From the NCBI GenBank assembly GCA_017474125.1, contig JAFVIF010000041.1:1-57266 (forward strand): 57,266 nucleotides of DNA. Reading direction: 5' to 3'. This document shows, in pieces, positions 34,308 through 43,430 of the stretch. Source of the DNA: Clostridia bacterium (GTDB taxonomy: Bacteria; Bacillota; Clostridia; Oscillospirales; Acutalibacteraceae). The notes below the pieces were generated by a model. It had not been told where the DNA came from, made no database searches, and saw nothing but the letters and a program-made list of their open reading frames with translations. A program made the translations under genes and the position numbers. Within the stretch, counting starts at the first letter, position 1. Each line of letters begins with the position of its first letter.

Positions 34308-36326
34308 ATGCTTAGATTTGAAAAGTACATTATCAGAAGTGCAAACCTTGGTGTTGAGAATCCTTTGCCTGATATTAAGAACGTTTCTTATATTCACGCA
34401 GGCTTTGAAGTAACCGACAAAGTAACCGAGGAAGAAAGGAAGGGCCTTGGAAAGGGAAAAATTAACACCCTGTTGCCCTATACCAATCAGGACAACTATG
34501 ACCGTAACAGAAATGACAGAGCCTTTAATGCCGCTATACTTGAAAACAAGTATATCAAGGCGGTTTTCCTTCCGGAGCTGGGCGGACGTCTTTGGTCCCT
34601 TGAGGATAAAACCACCGGTAAGGAAATTCTTTATAAGAATGCAGTATATCAGCCCTGCAATCTTGCGCTTCGTAACGCTTGGTTTTCGGGCGGTGTAGAG
34701 TTTAATGTTGGCATTAAGGGTCATAATCCCTTAACCTGCGATTCTCTTTTTGCTAAAAAGCTTACCTATAAGGGCGGCGAGGAAGTTCTTTCGATGTATG
34801 AGTTCGAGCGTAAAAGAGAGGTTGTTTACTCTATTAACGCTTATCTGCCCGAGGACAGCAAGGTGCTTTACATAAAGAACAGAATTGAAAATACCTCTAA
34901 TGACGACAAGTATATGTATTGGTGGTCAAACATTGCCGTAACCGAAGAAAAGGGTATAAGGGTTATTGTTCCTACCGATGAATCCTTCCTTTGCCGTTAT
35001 GACGAGGGAAGATACCTTCTTGATAAGGTACAGCTTCCTAATTGTCTTGGTGTAGAGGCCACTTACCCTGAGAATCACAACCGTTGTTATGATTTCTTCT
35101 ATAAAATACCAAAAGAGGAAAATAAATGGATAGCATCGGCAAATGCCGACGGAAGCGGACTGCTTCATTTTTCCACCAGCGAATTTATAGGAAGAAAAAT
35201 GTTCCTTTGGGGTCAGGCAAACGGCGGCAGAAACTGGAATTCTTGGCTTACCGAGGACGACCGTCCTTATATTGAAATTCAGGCCGGCCTTGCCCATACT
35301 CAGCTTGAGCATATTCCTATGAAGGCAAAGGATACCTGGCAGTTTATTGAAGCGTATACTCCTCTTGCCTGTGCATCGGAGGATGTTCACAATAAAGATT
35401 GGCACGTTGCTCAGAACGCTGTTAAGGCTCAGCTTTCTTCTCTTGTTGACACCGAAAACCTTGATAACTATATGTACAACCTTTTCCCCGATGGCAAGCC
35501 CGTAAGTGAAGAACAGCTTTGGACAGGTTCCGGCTGGGGCGAAATTGAAAATAAGATAAGAAGCATTAAGGGAGAGGCTCCCATTAGTGCTTATATAAGT
35601 GATTGGGGCAACACCGATTGCAATCAAGCACCCTGGAAGTACCTTCTTGAACACGGTGAATTCCCTGCATATGACGTAAATACCCGTCCTCATTCCTACG
35701 TTTCCAATATGTTCTGGAGAGATCTTCTTATTAAGGCCGCAGAGCAGGGAAGCGAGGCTCAGCGTTGGTACGCTTATATGCAGCTCGGCGTTCACTACTA
35801 TATTGAGGAAGACGTAGACAATGCCGAAAAGGCATTCAGAAAATCTATTGAGGCAACCCCCAACGCTTGGGCGCTACGTAACCTCGGTATGCTCCTTTAT
35901 AAAGAGAGAGATAACCTTGAGGAAGGCCTTTACTATATGTTCAGAGCCGTTGAAATGTACGACAGCTTCCGCGGTCTTTACGTAGAGCTTGCTCAAATGC
36001 TTCAGGCCGCAGGCAGAGATGCTGATTGGCTCCAAGTTTTCGAGAATATGAATCCCATACTTAAAGAGGATGGCCGACTCAATCTTCTTAAAATTTGTTC
36101 TCTTATTAAGGTAGGCGAGCTTGATAAGGCGGCCGAAATGCTTACCCCCGACTTTAAAATGGCCGATATTAAGGAAGGCGAGCTTTCTGTTTCTCAAATT
36201 TGGTTCGACCTTTATACCCTTATCATCAAACGCGATACCGGTATCACCGATGAAGAGGAAGTTAAAAAGATATTGCTGGAAAAATATCCGTTGCCCAAAA
36301 CCTTAGACTACCGTATGCACGGATAA
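34308..36326 (+). CDS. DUF5107-like mutarotase-fold protein with C-terminal TPR repeats
   Basis: The 672 residues fall in two parts. Residues 1-330 look like the galactose-mutarotase-like DUF5107 domain (KAVFLPELGGRLWSLEDK, CNLALRNAWFSGGVEFN, PYIEIQAGLAHTQLEHI). Residues from about 460 are TPR helices (RWYAYMQLGVHYYIEEDVDNAEKAFRKSIE, AWALRNLGMLLYKE). No signal peptide, so cytoplasmic. DUF5107 proteins occur next to glycosidases and sugar transporters; their reaction is not established. AAAGGAG lies 8 nt before the ATG. The GH123-like gene follows 49 nt later. Confidence 0.75.
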   Translation: MLRFEKYIIRSANLGVENPLPDIKNVSYIHAGFEVTDKVTEEERKGLGKGKINTLLPYTNQDNYDRNRNDRAFNAAILENKYIKAVFLPELGGRLWSLEDKTTGKEILYKNAVYQPCNLALRNAWFSGGVEFNVGIKGHNPLTCDSLFAKKLTYKGGEEVLSMYEFERKREVVYSINAYLPEDSKVLYIKNRIENTSNDDKYMYWWSNIAVTEEKGIRVIVPTDESFLCRYDEGRYLLDKVQLPNCLGVEATYPENHNRCYDFFYKIPKEENKWIASANADGSGLLHFSTSEFIGRKMFLWGQANGGRNWNSWLTEDDRPYIEIQAGLAHTQLEHIPMKAKDTWQFIEAYTPLACASEDVHNKDWHVAQNAVKAQLSSLVDTENLDNYMYNLFPDGKPVSEEQLWTGSGWGEIENKIRSIKGEAPISAYISDWGNTDCNQAPWKYLLEHGEFPAYDVNTRPHSYVSNMFWRDLLIKAAEQGSEAQRWYAYMQLGVHYYIEEDVDNAEKAFRKSIEATPNAWALRNLGMLLYKERDNLEEGLYYMFRAVEMYDSFRGLYVELAQMLQAAGRDADWLQVFENMNPILKEDGRLNLLKICSLIKVGELDKAAEMLTPDFKMADIKEGELSVSQIWFDLYTLIIKRDTGITDEEEVKKILLEKYPLPKTLDYRMHG

Positions 36327-36375
36327 GGCAGTGACGAAAACTTCTGTGTAAGCGAAAATCTTAAGGAGAATAAAA

Positions 36376-38439
36376 ATGAAAGAAACGTTTGTAAACGGTG
36401 TTCCGGCTCCTTGGCTTCCCGTAAAAGCAAAGGAAGAAAACAAATGCTGTACGGTAGAAATATGGGGAAGAACCTATACCGTAGATAAGAATCTGCTGTT
36501 TTCATCAGTTACCACACAGGGCGTTGAGCTATTGGCTTCCCCAATAAGAATTAATGCGTCTGAAAACGGCCATAAAATTGAATGGCGTGATATTGACTGC
36601 TTTTTAGGAGAATGCGACCAAAAGCAGGCTATAATTTATGCTACCGCGCAGAGCGATGCATTTATAGTTAATACCTGTATGAAGGTAGAATTTGACGGCT
36701 GTGCCACCATTGACGTAAAGCTTATGCCAAAGGGCTACACGGTACCTCAGCTTTTCGGACTTGAATCGAAGGAAAGCACCACTACCTTACTTGACTATTT
36801 TTGGATTGAAACACCGGTTAAAAAGGAGCTTGCGTCTCTTTATCACGTATATCCAAACGACGTTATGCCAAGTGACACCGGTGAAACCGACAACTCGGTA
36901 AAATATTCGGGAAGCGGATTTTTGGATAACCGCAATATGGACTTAGGCTTTTGCGCCGTTGCACATCTCGGTAACGATGATTTAGGCCTTTCCTTCCTTG
37001 CGGAAAGTCCCAACGGTTGGGAGCCTGAAAGTATGCAAAAGGCGTATCAGTTTGTTGAGGAAGAGAATGCTCAAATTCTTCGTATTCGCCTTCTTGATAA
37101 ACAGCCCTACGACTGGGAGCACAGCGAGGCTGAGAAGCCCGAATTCGGTCAGTATTCCTATCCCTCGGTTTGCTTCCGTTTGGCTATGCAGGCTTCTCCC
37201 GTAAAGCCATTCCCCAATAATCCTTATAAGGAAAAGCTTTTACATATTGACTGCTTTAAAAAGGTGCAAGCCGATTATATTGATTTTCTTGCCAACCCTG
37301 TAAAAGAGGGCGATACCGAAATCGGATATGACAGAATTAAGCGCCTTGGTGTTACCACCCTTGTTATCCACGAAAAATGGAATCAAACCCAAAACTATTG
37401 GAGACTTACTCAACGTACTTCTCATCAGCTTCGCACGATTATTGAAGAATGTCACAAGCGCGGTATAAAGGTGCTTCCTTACTTCGGCTACGAAATGTCC
37501 TCTATGTCCGACTTCTGGACTGACCACGTGGAGCTTTACGCTAAAAAATCGGTTGATATGAGAAAGCGTGCAGTTGCGTGGTATCGTTTCCCCGCACAGC
37601 GTGCCTGTCCCGTTTGCTATGCAAGTCCCTTTGCCGAGCAATGGAGCGACGGCCTTGAAAAATTGGTGGACGAATACAACTTCGACGGTGTTTATCTTGA
37701 CGGTACGGGTATGGTATGGAGCTGCGGTAACGCAAACCACGGCTGCGGCTACACCGATAACGACGGTGTTAGACATGATACACACCCCGTGTTTGCCGTA
37801 AGGAATCTGTTTAAGCGTCTTTACGATATCTTTAATTCCCGCGGTAAGGTTATTAACTGTCATATTTCCGACTGTGTAAGCCTTCCCGGTATGGCATTTG
37901 CTCATTCACTTTGGCTTGGCGAATACATTCAGTATTCTCTTGTTAAAGAGGGTAGCACCGAAATGCCCGAAGGTTATCTTCGTGCTTCTCATTCGGGCAG
38001 AAACTTTGGTCTGCCTACCGAGTTTATTGTTTACGAAAACCGTCCTATTTGGAAGTTTGAGGATGCTATTGCTTTCTCTCTTGTTCACGGAATTTTGCCC
38101 AGACCTAACGATATTTGCGGACCTCTTGAGCAAATGAGCGAAATTTGGAAGATTATTGACAGATTCGATATTGATTCTTCCACCTGGCATCCGTATTGGA
38201 ACAATCACGACTTTACTGCCGACAACAAAGCAGTCAAAATAAGCGGTTATAAGGATAAGGATGGCAAATGGTTGCTGTTTATCGCTAATGCTGAAACTGC
38301 TGAAATTGCTTCCTGCACCATAACCGGCTTTAAGGGTACTGTTACCGATGAGGAAAGCGGCGAAATTTTGACCGCCGAAAACGGAAGTCTTACAATTAAA
38401 ATGCCTCGTTTCGGGCACAGAATTATTACTGTTAAGTAA
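36376..38439 (+). CDS. Glycoside-hydrolase-like TIM-barrel protein (GH123/DUF6067-like)
   Basis: The 687 residues consist of an N-terminal beta-rich part (1-280), a TIM-barrel-like centre (KRLGVTTLVIHEKWN, HKRGIKVLPYFGYEMS, YNFDGVYLDGTGM, HISD) and a C-terminal beta domain typical of amylase-like barrels. Placement near GH123/DUF6067 is by the DGVYLDG...HGCGYTD...GEYIQYSL pattern from memory and needs a profile search. No signal peptide, so it should act on imported oligosaccharides. The Asp and Glu residues of FDGVYLDG and WLGEY are candidate catalytic groups. AAGGAG precedes the ATG. Confidence 0.65.
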   Translation: MKETFVNGVPAPWLPVKAKEENKCCTVEIWGRTYTVDKNLLFSSVTTQGVELLASPIRINASENGHKIEWRDIDCFLGECDQKQAIIYATAQSDAFIVNTCMKVEFDGCATIDVKLMPKGYTVPQLFGLESKESTTTLLDYFWIETPVKKELASLYHVYPNDVMPSDTGETDNSVKYSGSGFLDNRNMDLGFCAVAHLGNDDLGLSFLAESPNGWEPESMQKAYQFVEEENAQILRIRLLDKQPYDWEHSEAEKPEFGQYSYPSVCFRLAMQASPVKPFPNNPYKEKLLHIDCFKKVQADYIDFLANPVKEGDTEIGYDRIKRLGVTTLVIHEKWNQTQNYWRLTQRTSHQLRTIIEECHKRGIKVLPYFGYEMSSMSDFWTDHVELYAKKSVDMRKRAVAWYRFPAQRACPVCYASPFAEQWSDGLEKLVDEYNFDGVYLDGTGMVWSCGNANHGCGYTDNDGVRHDTHPVFAVRNLFKRLYDIFNSRGKVINCHISDCVSLPGMAFAHSLWLGEYIQYSLVKEGSTEMPEGYLRASHSGRNFGLPTEFIVYENRPIWKFEDAIAFSLVHGILPRPNDICGPLEQMSEIWKIIDRFDIDSSTWHPYWNNHDFTADNKAVKISGYKDKDGKWLLFIANAETAEIASCTITGFKGTVTDEESGEILTAENGSLTIKMPRFGHRIITVK

Positions 38440-38443
38440 TTTT

Positions 38444-38479
38444 AAAATAGCTCCAATTATTGATTGGGGCTATTTTTTC
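38444..38479 (+). terminator. Intrinsic terminator after the GH123-like gene
   Basis: AAAATAGCTCCAAT-tattg-ATTGGGGCTATTTTTT. Confidence 0.85.
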
Positions 38480-38508
38480 TCAACATTTTTAGTTTTTGCT
38501 CATTATTC

Positions 38509-38536
38509 TTGACTTCTGTAATAAAAGGTTTAAAAT
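38509..38536 (+). promoter_or_regulatory. Promoter of the FAD oxidoreductase-ROK-SIS operon
   Basis: TTGACT, 16-nt spacer, TAAAAT, 19 nt before the GTG start, so the sugar locus comprises two transcripts. Confidence 0.7.
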
Positions 38537-38554
38537 TAATTCAGAGGTGGTATT

Positions 38555-39982
38555 GTGGAGTATGATTTTTGCGCTAAAGCGCCATTAAAATACAGCGCAG
38601 AGGTTGTTGTTACGGGCGGCGGACTTGCAGGCTGTGCCGCTGCTATAGCCGCTGCACGAAACGGTGCCGATACTTTGCTTGTTGAAGAAACGGGTATGGT
38701 AGGCGGTCTTGCCACCTTAGGCTACGTTGGTCCTCTTGACGCAACTACTAAACGAAACGGTGAATCCTTCGGCGGATTGGCGGAAGAAATTGTAGAAAGC
38801 ACACGCAATTTAACTAAAGCCTATGGCGGCCCTAATTATTATGCGTTAAAGGTGGCTCCGGAAATGCTTCGCTTTGTATTGCTTGATATGCTTCAAAAGT
38901 CGGGGGTTAAAATACTTTTCCACGCTAACCTTATAGGTGTGGAAAAAAGCCAAAATGAAATCAGCCACGTTTATATATCCACCAAAAGCGGAATAGAGGT
39001 TGCTTCGGCAAAGCGCTTTATTGATGCTACCGGTGATGGTGATCTTATCGCCGTTTCGGGTGAGGAATTTGTCAAGGGCAGTGAACCGGGTGTTTTTGAA
39101 GAGCTGTCTGCAGGAAATTTGGATAAAATTCATTACCAGAGCGGTGCTTCGGAAAAATACGACGCTTATAAAAGCGACGGGCTTATGCAACCTGTATCGG
39201 TAATGTTTTCTATGGGAAACGTTGATTGCTCGGTTGCTCAGCAATACTGTAACCGTATGCTCACCTATAATGATCTTGGCATAACCAAGGAGGAGGTTAT
39301 GAAGCTTCCTTATTTCGGTACGGTAGGCTTTGAAGAAAACGGTGATTATATACCGATTCCTCAGGGTAGAGTTCTTATTGTTAAATTCGGTATCGACGGA
39401 AAATTCGCCCTTGTTAATATGTCAAGAGTGGTTGGTATCGACGGCACTAATGCGGCAGAAAAAAGCAGGGCAGAGGAAATTGCTCAAATGCAAATTCTTT
39501 ATTTGTGTGATTTTCTTATTCGTTACGTTCCCGGCTTCGAAAACGCATATCTTTATACCTCTTCCCATACACTCGGTGTAAGAGAAACCAGAAGGCTTGT
39601 GGGAAAATACGTGCTTAAGGGCAGACAGGTAATAAACTGTGAAACCTTTGATGACGGTGTTGCTTGCGGCTCTTACGGTATAGATATTCACGACCCTCAG
39701 GGCAAAAGTAAGGCGATAGGCGGAATTCTTAAGGGCGATTATTACCATATTCCTTACCGTTGTCTTTTACCTAAAACAATAAAGAATCTTCTTGTTGCAG
39801 GCAGGTGTATATCGGTTGACCACGTTGCCCATTCCAGCACCCGTATTCAAGGTACCTGCATTATGACGGGTCAGGCGGCAGGTACAGCCGCGGCTCTTTC
39901 GGTTAAGAATAATCTTTCTTTCGATGAATTAAACGTATCCGAGCTGCGAGAAAAGCTTAAAAAAGACGGAGTGATCCTTTAA
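38555..39982 (+). CDS. FAD-dependent oxidoreductase (FAD_oxidored family), paralogue 2
   Basis: The 475 residues carry VVTGGGLAGCAAAIAAA (FAD motif near 20-36), LLVEETGMVGGLATLG, FIDATGDGDL and the C-terminal GRCISVDHVAHSSTR...MTGQAAGTAAAL. GTG start with AGAGGTGG upstream. It is coupled to the ROK kinase by TAATG and therefore likely takes part in the same sugar pathway, perhaps oxidising a sugar hydroxyl or a cyclitol before or after cleavage of a glycosidic bond. No function can be fixed from sequence alone. Confidence 0.82.
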   Translation: MEYDFCAKAPLKYSAEVVVTGGGLAGCAAAIAAARNGADTLLVEETGMVGGLATLGYVGPLDATTKRNGESFGGLAEEIVESTRNLTKAYGGPNYYALKVAPEMLRFVLLDMLQKSGVKILFHANLIGVEKSQNEISHVYISTKSGIEVASAKRFIDATGDGDLIAVSGEEFVKGSEPGVFEELSAGNLDKIHYQSGASEKYDAYKSDGLMQPVSVMFSMGNVDCSVAQQYCNRMLTYNDLGITKEEVMKLPYFGTVGFEENGDYIPIPQGRVLIVKFGIDGKFALVNMSRVVGIDGTNAAEKSRAEEIAQMQILYLCDFLIRYVPGFENAYLYTSSHTLGVRETRRLVGKYVLKGRQVINCETFDDGVACGSYGIDIHDPQGKSKAIGGILKGDYYHIPYRCLLPKTIKNLLVAGRCISVDHVAHSSTRIQGTCIMTGQAAGTAAALSVKNNLSFDELNVSELREKLKKDGVIL

Positions 39983-40929
39983 TGCTGTTAGTTGGTTTTG
40001 ATATAGGCGGTACAAAATGCGCTGTTTCGGTAGGCGCTTTTGAAAACGGGATTATTAATATAGAGGCTAAGGAGAGCTATCCCACCGATTTTAGCATTAC
40101 TCCTTATGCTATGTGCGAAAAAATGTGCCAAAGCGCAATAAAGCTTTTGGGTGGCCGAACAGTCGATTCCGCAGGTGTTTCCTGCGGCGGCCCCTTAAAC
40201 TCTAAATTGGGTATCATTCAGTCTCCGCCCAATCTTTTGGGTTGGGATAATATTCCCGTAGTTGAAATAATCAAGGAAAAATTAAACTGTCCCGTTTACC
40301 TTGAAAACGATGCCAACGCTTGTGCCCTTGCCGAGTGGAAATTCGGCGCAGGCAGGGGGAGTAATAATATGGCCTTTATGACCTTCGGAACGGGTCTCGG
40401 GGCAGGGCTTATTCTTGACGGCAGATTGTATAGAGGTGTTACCGATATGGCAGGTGAGGTCGGTCACATCCGCCTTGCCAAAAACGGCCCTATAGGTTAC
40501 GGTAAGGAGGGCTCCTTTGAAGGCTTCTGCAGTGGAAACGGTCTTGCTCAGCTTGGCGTTTTTATTGCTGAAAAATATATTGAAAACGGAATAATACCCA
40601 CCTATTTAAACTGTGAAGGAAAAACCACTGCCAAGGATATTGCCGTTGCCGCTCGCAAGGGCGATGCCGCCGCGCTTGAGGTATTTGAAATTTGCGGCAC
40701 AAGGCTTGGTCAAGGCCTTTCGGTAATGATAGATATTTTAAATCTTGACCGAATAGTTATAGGAAGTATTTTTACCCGTTGTTCTGATTTACTTGTTCCT
40801 TCAATGGAAAAAGTGATAAAAAAAGAAGCTTTGCCGCAGGCGGCTGATTATTGCAGTATTTTACCTGCAGAGCTTGGTGAAGATATAGGAGATTACGCGG
40901 CTATAGCAGTTGCCGCTCAGGAGGAATAA
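39982..40929 (+). CDS. ROK-family sugar kinase
   Basis: The 315 residues begin with LVGFDIGGTKCAVSV (ATP phosphate loop), contain CGGPLNSKLG, LENDANACALAEW with the catalytic Asp, FGTGLGAGLI and GEVGHIRL. The usual ROK zinc motif CxCGxxGC is replaced here by GFCSGNGLAQ, so it lacks the full structural zinc cluster. ROK kinases phosphorylate glucose, allose, N-acetylmannosamine or similar hexoses. Its neighbours are an FAD oxidoreductase and a SIS isomerase. Confidence 0.88.
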   Translation: MLLVGFDIGGTKCAVSVGAFENGIINIEAKESYPTDFSITPYAMCEKMCQSAIKLLGGRTVDSAGVSCGGPLNSKLGIIQSPPNLLGWDNIPVVEIIKEKLNCPVYLENDANACALAEWKFGAGRGSNNMAFMTFGTGLGAGLILDGRLYRGVTDMAGEVGHIRLAKNGPIGYGKEGSFEGFCSGNGLAQLGVFIAEKYIENGIIPTYLNCEGKTTAKDIAVAARKGDAAALEVFEICGTRLGQGLSVMIDILNLDRIVIGSIFTRCSDLLVPSMEKVIKKEALPQAADYCSILPAELGEDIGDYAAIAVAAQEE

Positions 40930-40932
40930 AAA

Positions 40933-41565
40933 ATGAAACACGTTAGTTTACTTATTAGCCGTTACGGTTGCCTTGCGCCCTGTAAGGGTGATATTGAGGC
41001 TGTAGCAAGCTTAATTATAGAAACCTTTAAAAAGGGAAACAAATTACTTATTTGCGGTAACGGAGGTAGCTGTGCCGATGCTTATCATATTGCAGGCGAG
41101 CTTATGAAGGGCTTCCTTAAAATGCGCCCCATAGGCGAAAACGAAAAGGCAGAAATGAAGGCTAAATCGCCTTTACTTTCCGACGACACTCTCAATAAGC
41201 TTCAAAAAGGACTTCCTACCGTAGTGCTTAGCGACCTTGTTGCGCTGAACACCGCCTTTTCAAACGACGTTGACCCCAATTTAATTTATGCTCAACAGCT
41301 TTACGCTTTAGGCAGAGAAGGGGATTTGCTGCTTGGAATAAGCACCTCAGGTAACGCTAAAAACGTTGCCGAAACAGTACGTCTTGCAAAGGCAATGGGA
41401 TTAAATACCGTTGGTCTTACGGGCGGCACGGGAGGAGCTTTAAAGGAGCTGTGCGACTTAGCTATAGTAGTACCCGAAAAGGAAACCTTTAAGGTTCAGG
41501 AGCTGCATCTTCCTGTATATCATGCCCTTTGTGCCGAAGCGGAAGAGTATTTTTTTGATAAATAA
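40933..41565 (+). CDS. SIS-domain phosphosugar isomerase (GmhA-like)
   Basis: The 210 residues form one SIS domain of the phosphoheptose-isomerase type: LLICGNGGSCADAYHIAGELMKG (sugar-phosphate loop), LLGISTSGNAKNV, VGLTGGTGGAL and C-terminal HLPVYHALC. GmhA interconverts sedoheptulose-7-phosphate and a heptose-phosphate; in a catabolic locus with a ROK kinase a different phosphosugar isomerisation is likely. Starts 3 nt after the kinase stop, with GAGGAATAAAA upstream. Confidence 0.88.
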   Translation: MKHVSLLISRYGCLAPCKGDIEAVASLIIETFKKGNKLLICGNGGSCADAYHIAGELMKGFLKMRPIGENEKAEMKAKSPLLSDDTLNKLQKGLPTVVLSDLVALNTAFSNDVDPNLIYAQQLYALGREGDLLLGISTSGNAKNVAETVRLAKAMGLNTVGLTGGTGGALKELCDLAIVVPEKETFKVQELHLPVYHALCAEAEEYFFDK

Positions 41566-41627
41566 GACGTTTTTCTAAGGGTTGCGGCAAGGCTTACCTA
41601 TATTTTTGCATTTTTAACAATTTTCTA

Positions 41628-41657
41628 TTGACAAAACCATAGGTTTAGTGTGATAAT
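41628..41657 (+). promoter_or_regulatory. Promoter of rsmD-coaD
   Basis: TTGACA, 18-nt spacer, extended -10 TGTGATAAT, 34 nt before rsmD. Confidence 0.75.
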
Positions 41658-41690
41658 ATAGTATAGATATGTATATATAGGAGTTTTGTT

Positions 41691-42245
41691 ATGCGTGTTA
41701 TTACCGGAAGCGCCCGCAATAAGCGGTTGTGCACCTTACCGGGAAACGACGTTCGCCCCACCACTGAAAAGGTAAAGGAAGCCGTTTTCAGCGCTATTCA
41801 GTTTGAGCTTGAAAACAGCAAGGTGTTGGACCTTTTTGCAGGCTGTGGACAAATGGGTATCGAGGCTCTTAGCCGCGGTGCCGACTCCGCCGTATTTTGC
41901 GACAACAGCAAGGCTTCGGTTGACGTTATTAACCAAAACCTTCAAACCTGCTCACTTTCGGATAAGGCACGGGTTGTACGAAGCGATTACACTACCTTTT
42001 TGGCTACAAGTAAGGAAAAGTTTGATATATGCTTTTTAGACCCACCCTATTATGCAGGCTATTACGAAAACGTAATGAGTATGCTGGACGGCGTAATGAA
42101 GGATGGCGGTAAGGTGTTGTGCGAGCATCCCGACTCGGTTATTTTAAAGGATAACTACGGTTCCCTTAAAAGGGTTAAGGATTACCGTTTTTCTAAAATA
42201 ATAGTCAGCAAATACGTTTCAGGGGGAAATGATGATGAAAAATGA
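41691..42245 (+). CDS. rsmD: 16S rRNA m2G966 methyltransferase
   Basis: The 184-residue enzyme methylates G966 of 16S rRNA. It shows RVITGSARN, RPTTEKVKEAVFSAIQ, VLDLFAGCGQMGIEALSRGA (SAM site) and the catalytic FLDPPYY. Its last codons overlap the coaD start, the usual rsmD-coaD pairing in Firmicutes. A TATAGGAG site precedes ATG 41691. Confidence 0.95.
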   Translation: MRVITGSARNKRLCTLPGNDVRPTTEKVKEAVFSAIQFELENSKVLDLFAGCGQMGIEALSRGADSAVFCDNSKASVDVINQNLQTCSLSDKARVVRSDYTTFLATSKEKFDICFLDPPYYAGYYENVMSMLDGVMKDGGKVLCEHPDSVILKDNYGSLKRVKDYRFSKIIVSKYVSGGNDDEK

Positions 42246-42720
42246 TATTGCTATTTACCCCGGAAGCTTTGACCCTATTACCTTGGGTCATCTGGATATT
42301 ATCCACCGCGCCTCAAAGCTTTTTACAAAGCTTATAGTGGTTGTAATGGTAAACCCTAAAAAGCAATGCTCCTTTTCTCCCGCGGAACGTGTGGAGCTTA
42401 TAAAAAAGTGCACAGATGATTTATTAAACGTTGAGGTTGAATTCTCCGACGGTCTTTTGGCCGATTATGCAAAGGAGAAGGGCGCCTGCGCTATTATTAA
42501 AGGCCTGCGCGCACTTTCCGACTTCGAGTATGAGTTTCAAATGGCGCTTACCAACAGCAAGCTCAACCCCGACGTCGAAACGCTGTTCCTTACTACAAGA
42601 GCTGAAAATATGTATTTGAGCTCAAGTATGGTAAGGCAAATAGCATCTATGGGCGGTGACATCAGCGGCTTCGTCCCTGATATCATTCATAAACAAATAA
42701 TTAACAGATTGAAAGGATAG
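42235..42720 (+). CDS. coaD: Phosphopantetheine adenylyltransferase
   Basis: The 161-residue enzyme adenylates 4'-phosphopantetheine in coenzyme A synthesis. YPGSFDPITLGHLDII carries the T/HxGH nucleotidyltransferase motif, and IKGLRALSDFEYEFQMA and YLSSSMVRQIA follow. Of three adjacent ATG codons, 42235 has AGGGGG at the best spacing (8 nt). It overlaps the end of rsmD. Confidence 0.96.
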   Translation: MKNDIAIYPGSFDPITLGHLDIIHRASKLFTKLIVVVMVNPKKQCSFSPAERVELIKKCTDDLLNVEVEFSDGLLADYAKEKGACAIIKGLRALSDFEYEFQMALTNSKLNPDVETLFLTTRAENMYLSSSMVRQIASMGGDISGFVPDIIHKQIINRLKG

Positions 42721-42726
42721 AGAATT

Positions 42727-43185
42727 ATGAGCCTTGAAGATTTACTTGAACAGTTTGACGAAGCCCTTGAAAGCGGCATTAAAGTGCCGGGAAAAAAAGC
42801 AATTGTAGACATTGAAAAGTTAAGATCCGTTGTAGACGATATCCGTCTTAACATTCCTAACGAAATTAAGCAGGCAAGAGGCATCGTTACCGACAGAGCC
42901 AACATCATCAGCAATGCAAAGCAGGAGGCGGACAACCTTCTCCGCGCCGCTGAGGAGCAGGCTAAGGCAAAGGTTGCCGAGCAGGAAATTACCCGTCTTG
43001 CACAGGAAAAAGCTCAGGAGATTATTGCCGCCGCTCAGGCTAAAAGCCGTGAAATGCGTAAGGCAGCTCAGGATTTCGTAGACGACATTATGCGTAGAGC
43101 AGATGAAGGTCTTACCGCAAATCTCGGAGAGGTTAGAAAAACCCGCGCCGCTCTTAAAGCGCAGGTTCCTCAGAAAAAAGACTAA
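42727..43185 (+). CDS. Coiled-coil protein (ATP synthase b/H-subunit-like, DivIVA-like)
   Basis: The 152 residues start with an SLEDLLEQFDEALESG helix and then form a long coiled coil rich in Ala, Glu, Lys and Arg (about 55-135). Such proteins follow coaD in many Clostridia and are annotated as ATPase-like or V-type H-subunit-like, without proven activity. A structural role in division or membrane organisation is possible. Six nucleotides after coaD, so probably same transcript. Confidence 0.75.
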   Translation: MSLEDLLEQFDEALESGIKVPGKKAIVDIEKLRSVVDDIRLNIPNEIKQARGIVTDRANIISNAKQEADNLLRAAEEQAKAKVAEQEITRLAQEKAQEIIAAAQAKSREMRKAAQDFVDDIMRRADEGLTANLGEVRKTRAALKAQVPQKKD

Positions 43186-43330
43186 TTAAAAAACAGCGGT
43201 AGAGGCACCTTTCCTTACGGAAGGTGCCTCAGTTGTATTCTTCCGCGAGTTTTAAGGTGAATATAATATTTTAGTAGTACTTCTTATTATTTTTTTAAAG
43301 ATAGGTATTTTAAAAGTATGTAACCTGCTA

Positions 43331-43366
43331 AGACACTTTCCCTAATTGAAGGTGTCTTTTTTGCTT
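43331..43366 (+). terminator. Terminator downstream of the coiled-coil gene
   Basis: GACACTTTC/GAAGGTGTC with one wobble and T6. A stronger stem without T-run (GAGGCACCTTTCC/GGAAGGTGCCTC, 43203-43231) lies upstream. Confidence 0.7.
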
Positions 43367-43375
43367 TATATAGAA

Positions 43376-43413
43376 AAACGGAGACTGCTTCTTTACGAAG
43401 CGTCTCCGTTTGG
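43376..43413 (-). terminator. Terminator of the alpha-L-fucosidase gene
   Basis: AAACGGAGAC/GTCTCCGTTT with internal GCTTC/GAAGC, T5 on the minus strand. Confidence 0.85.
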
Positions 43414-43430
43414 GTCGTTATTTATTGGCT

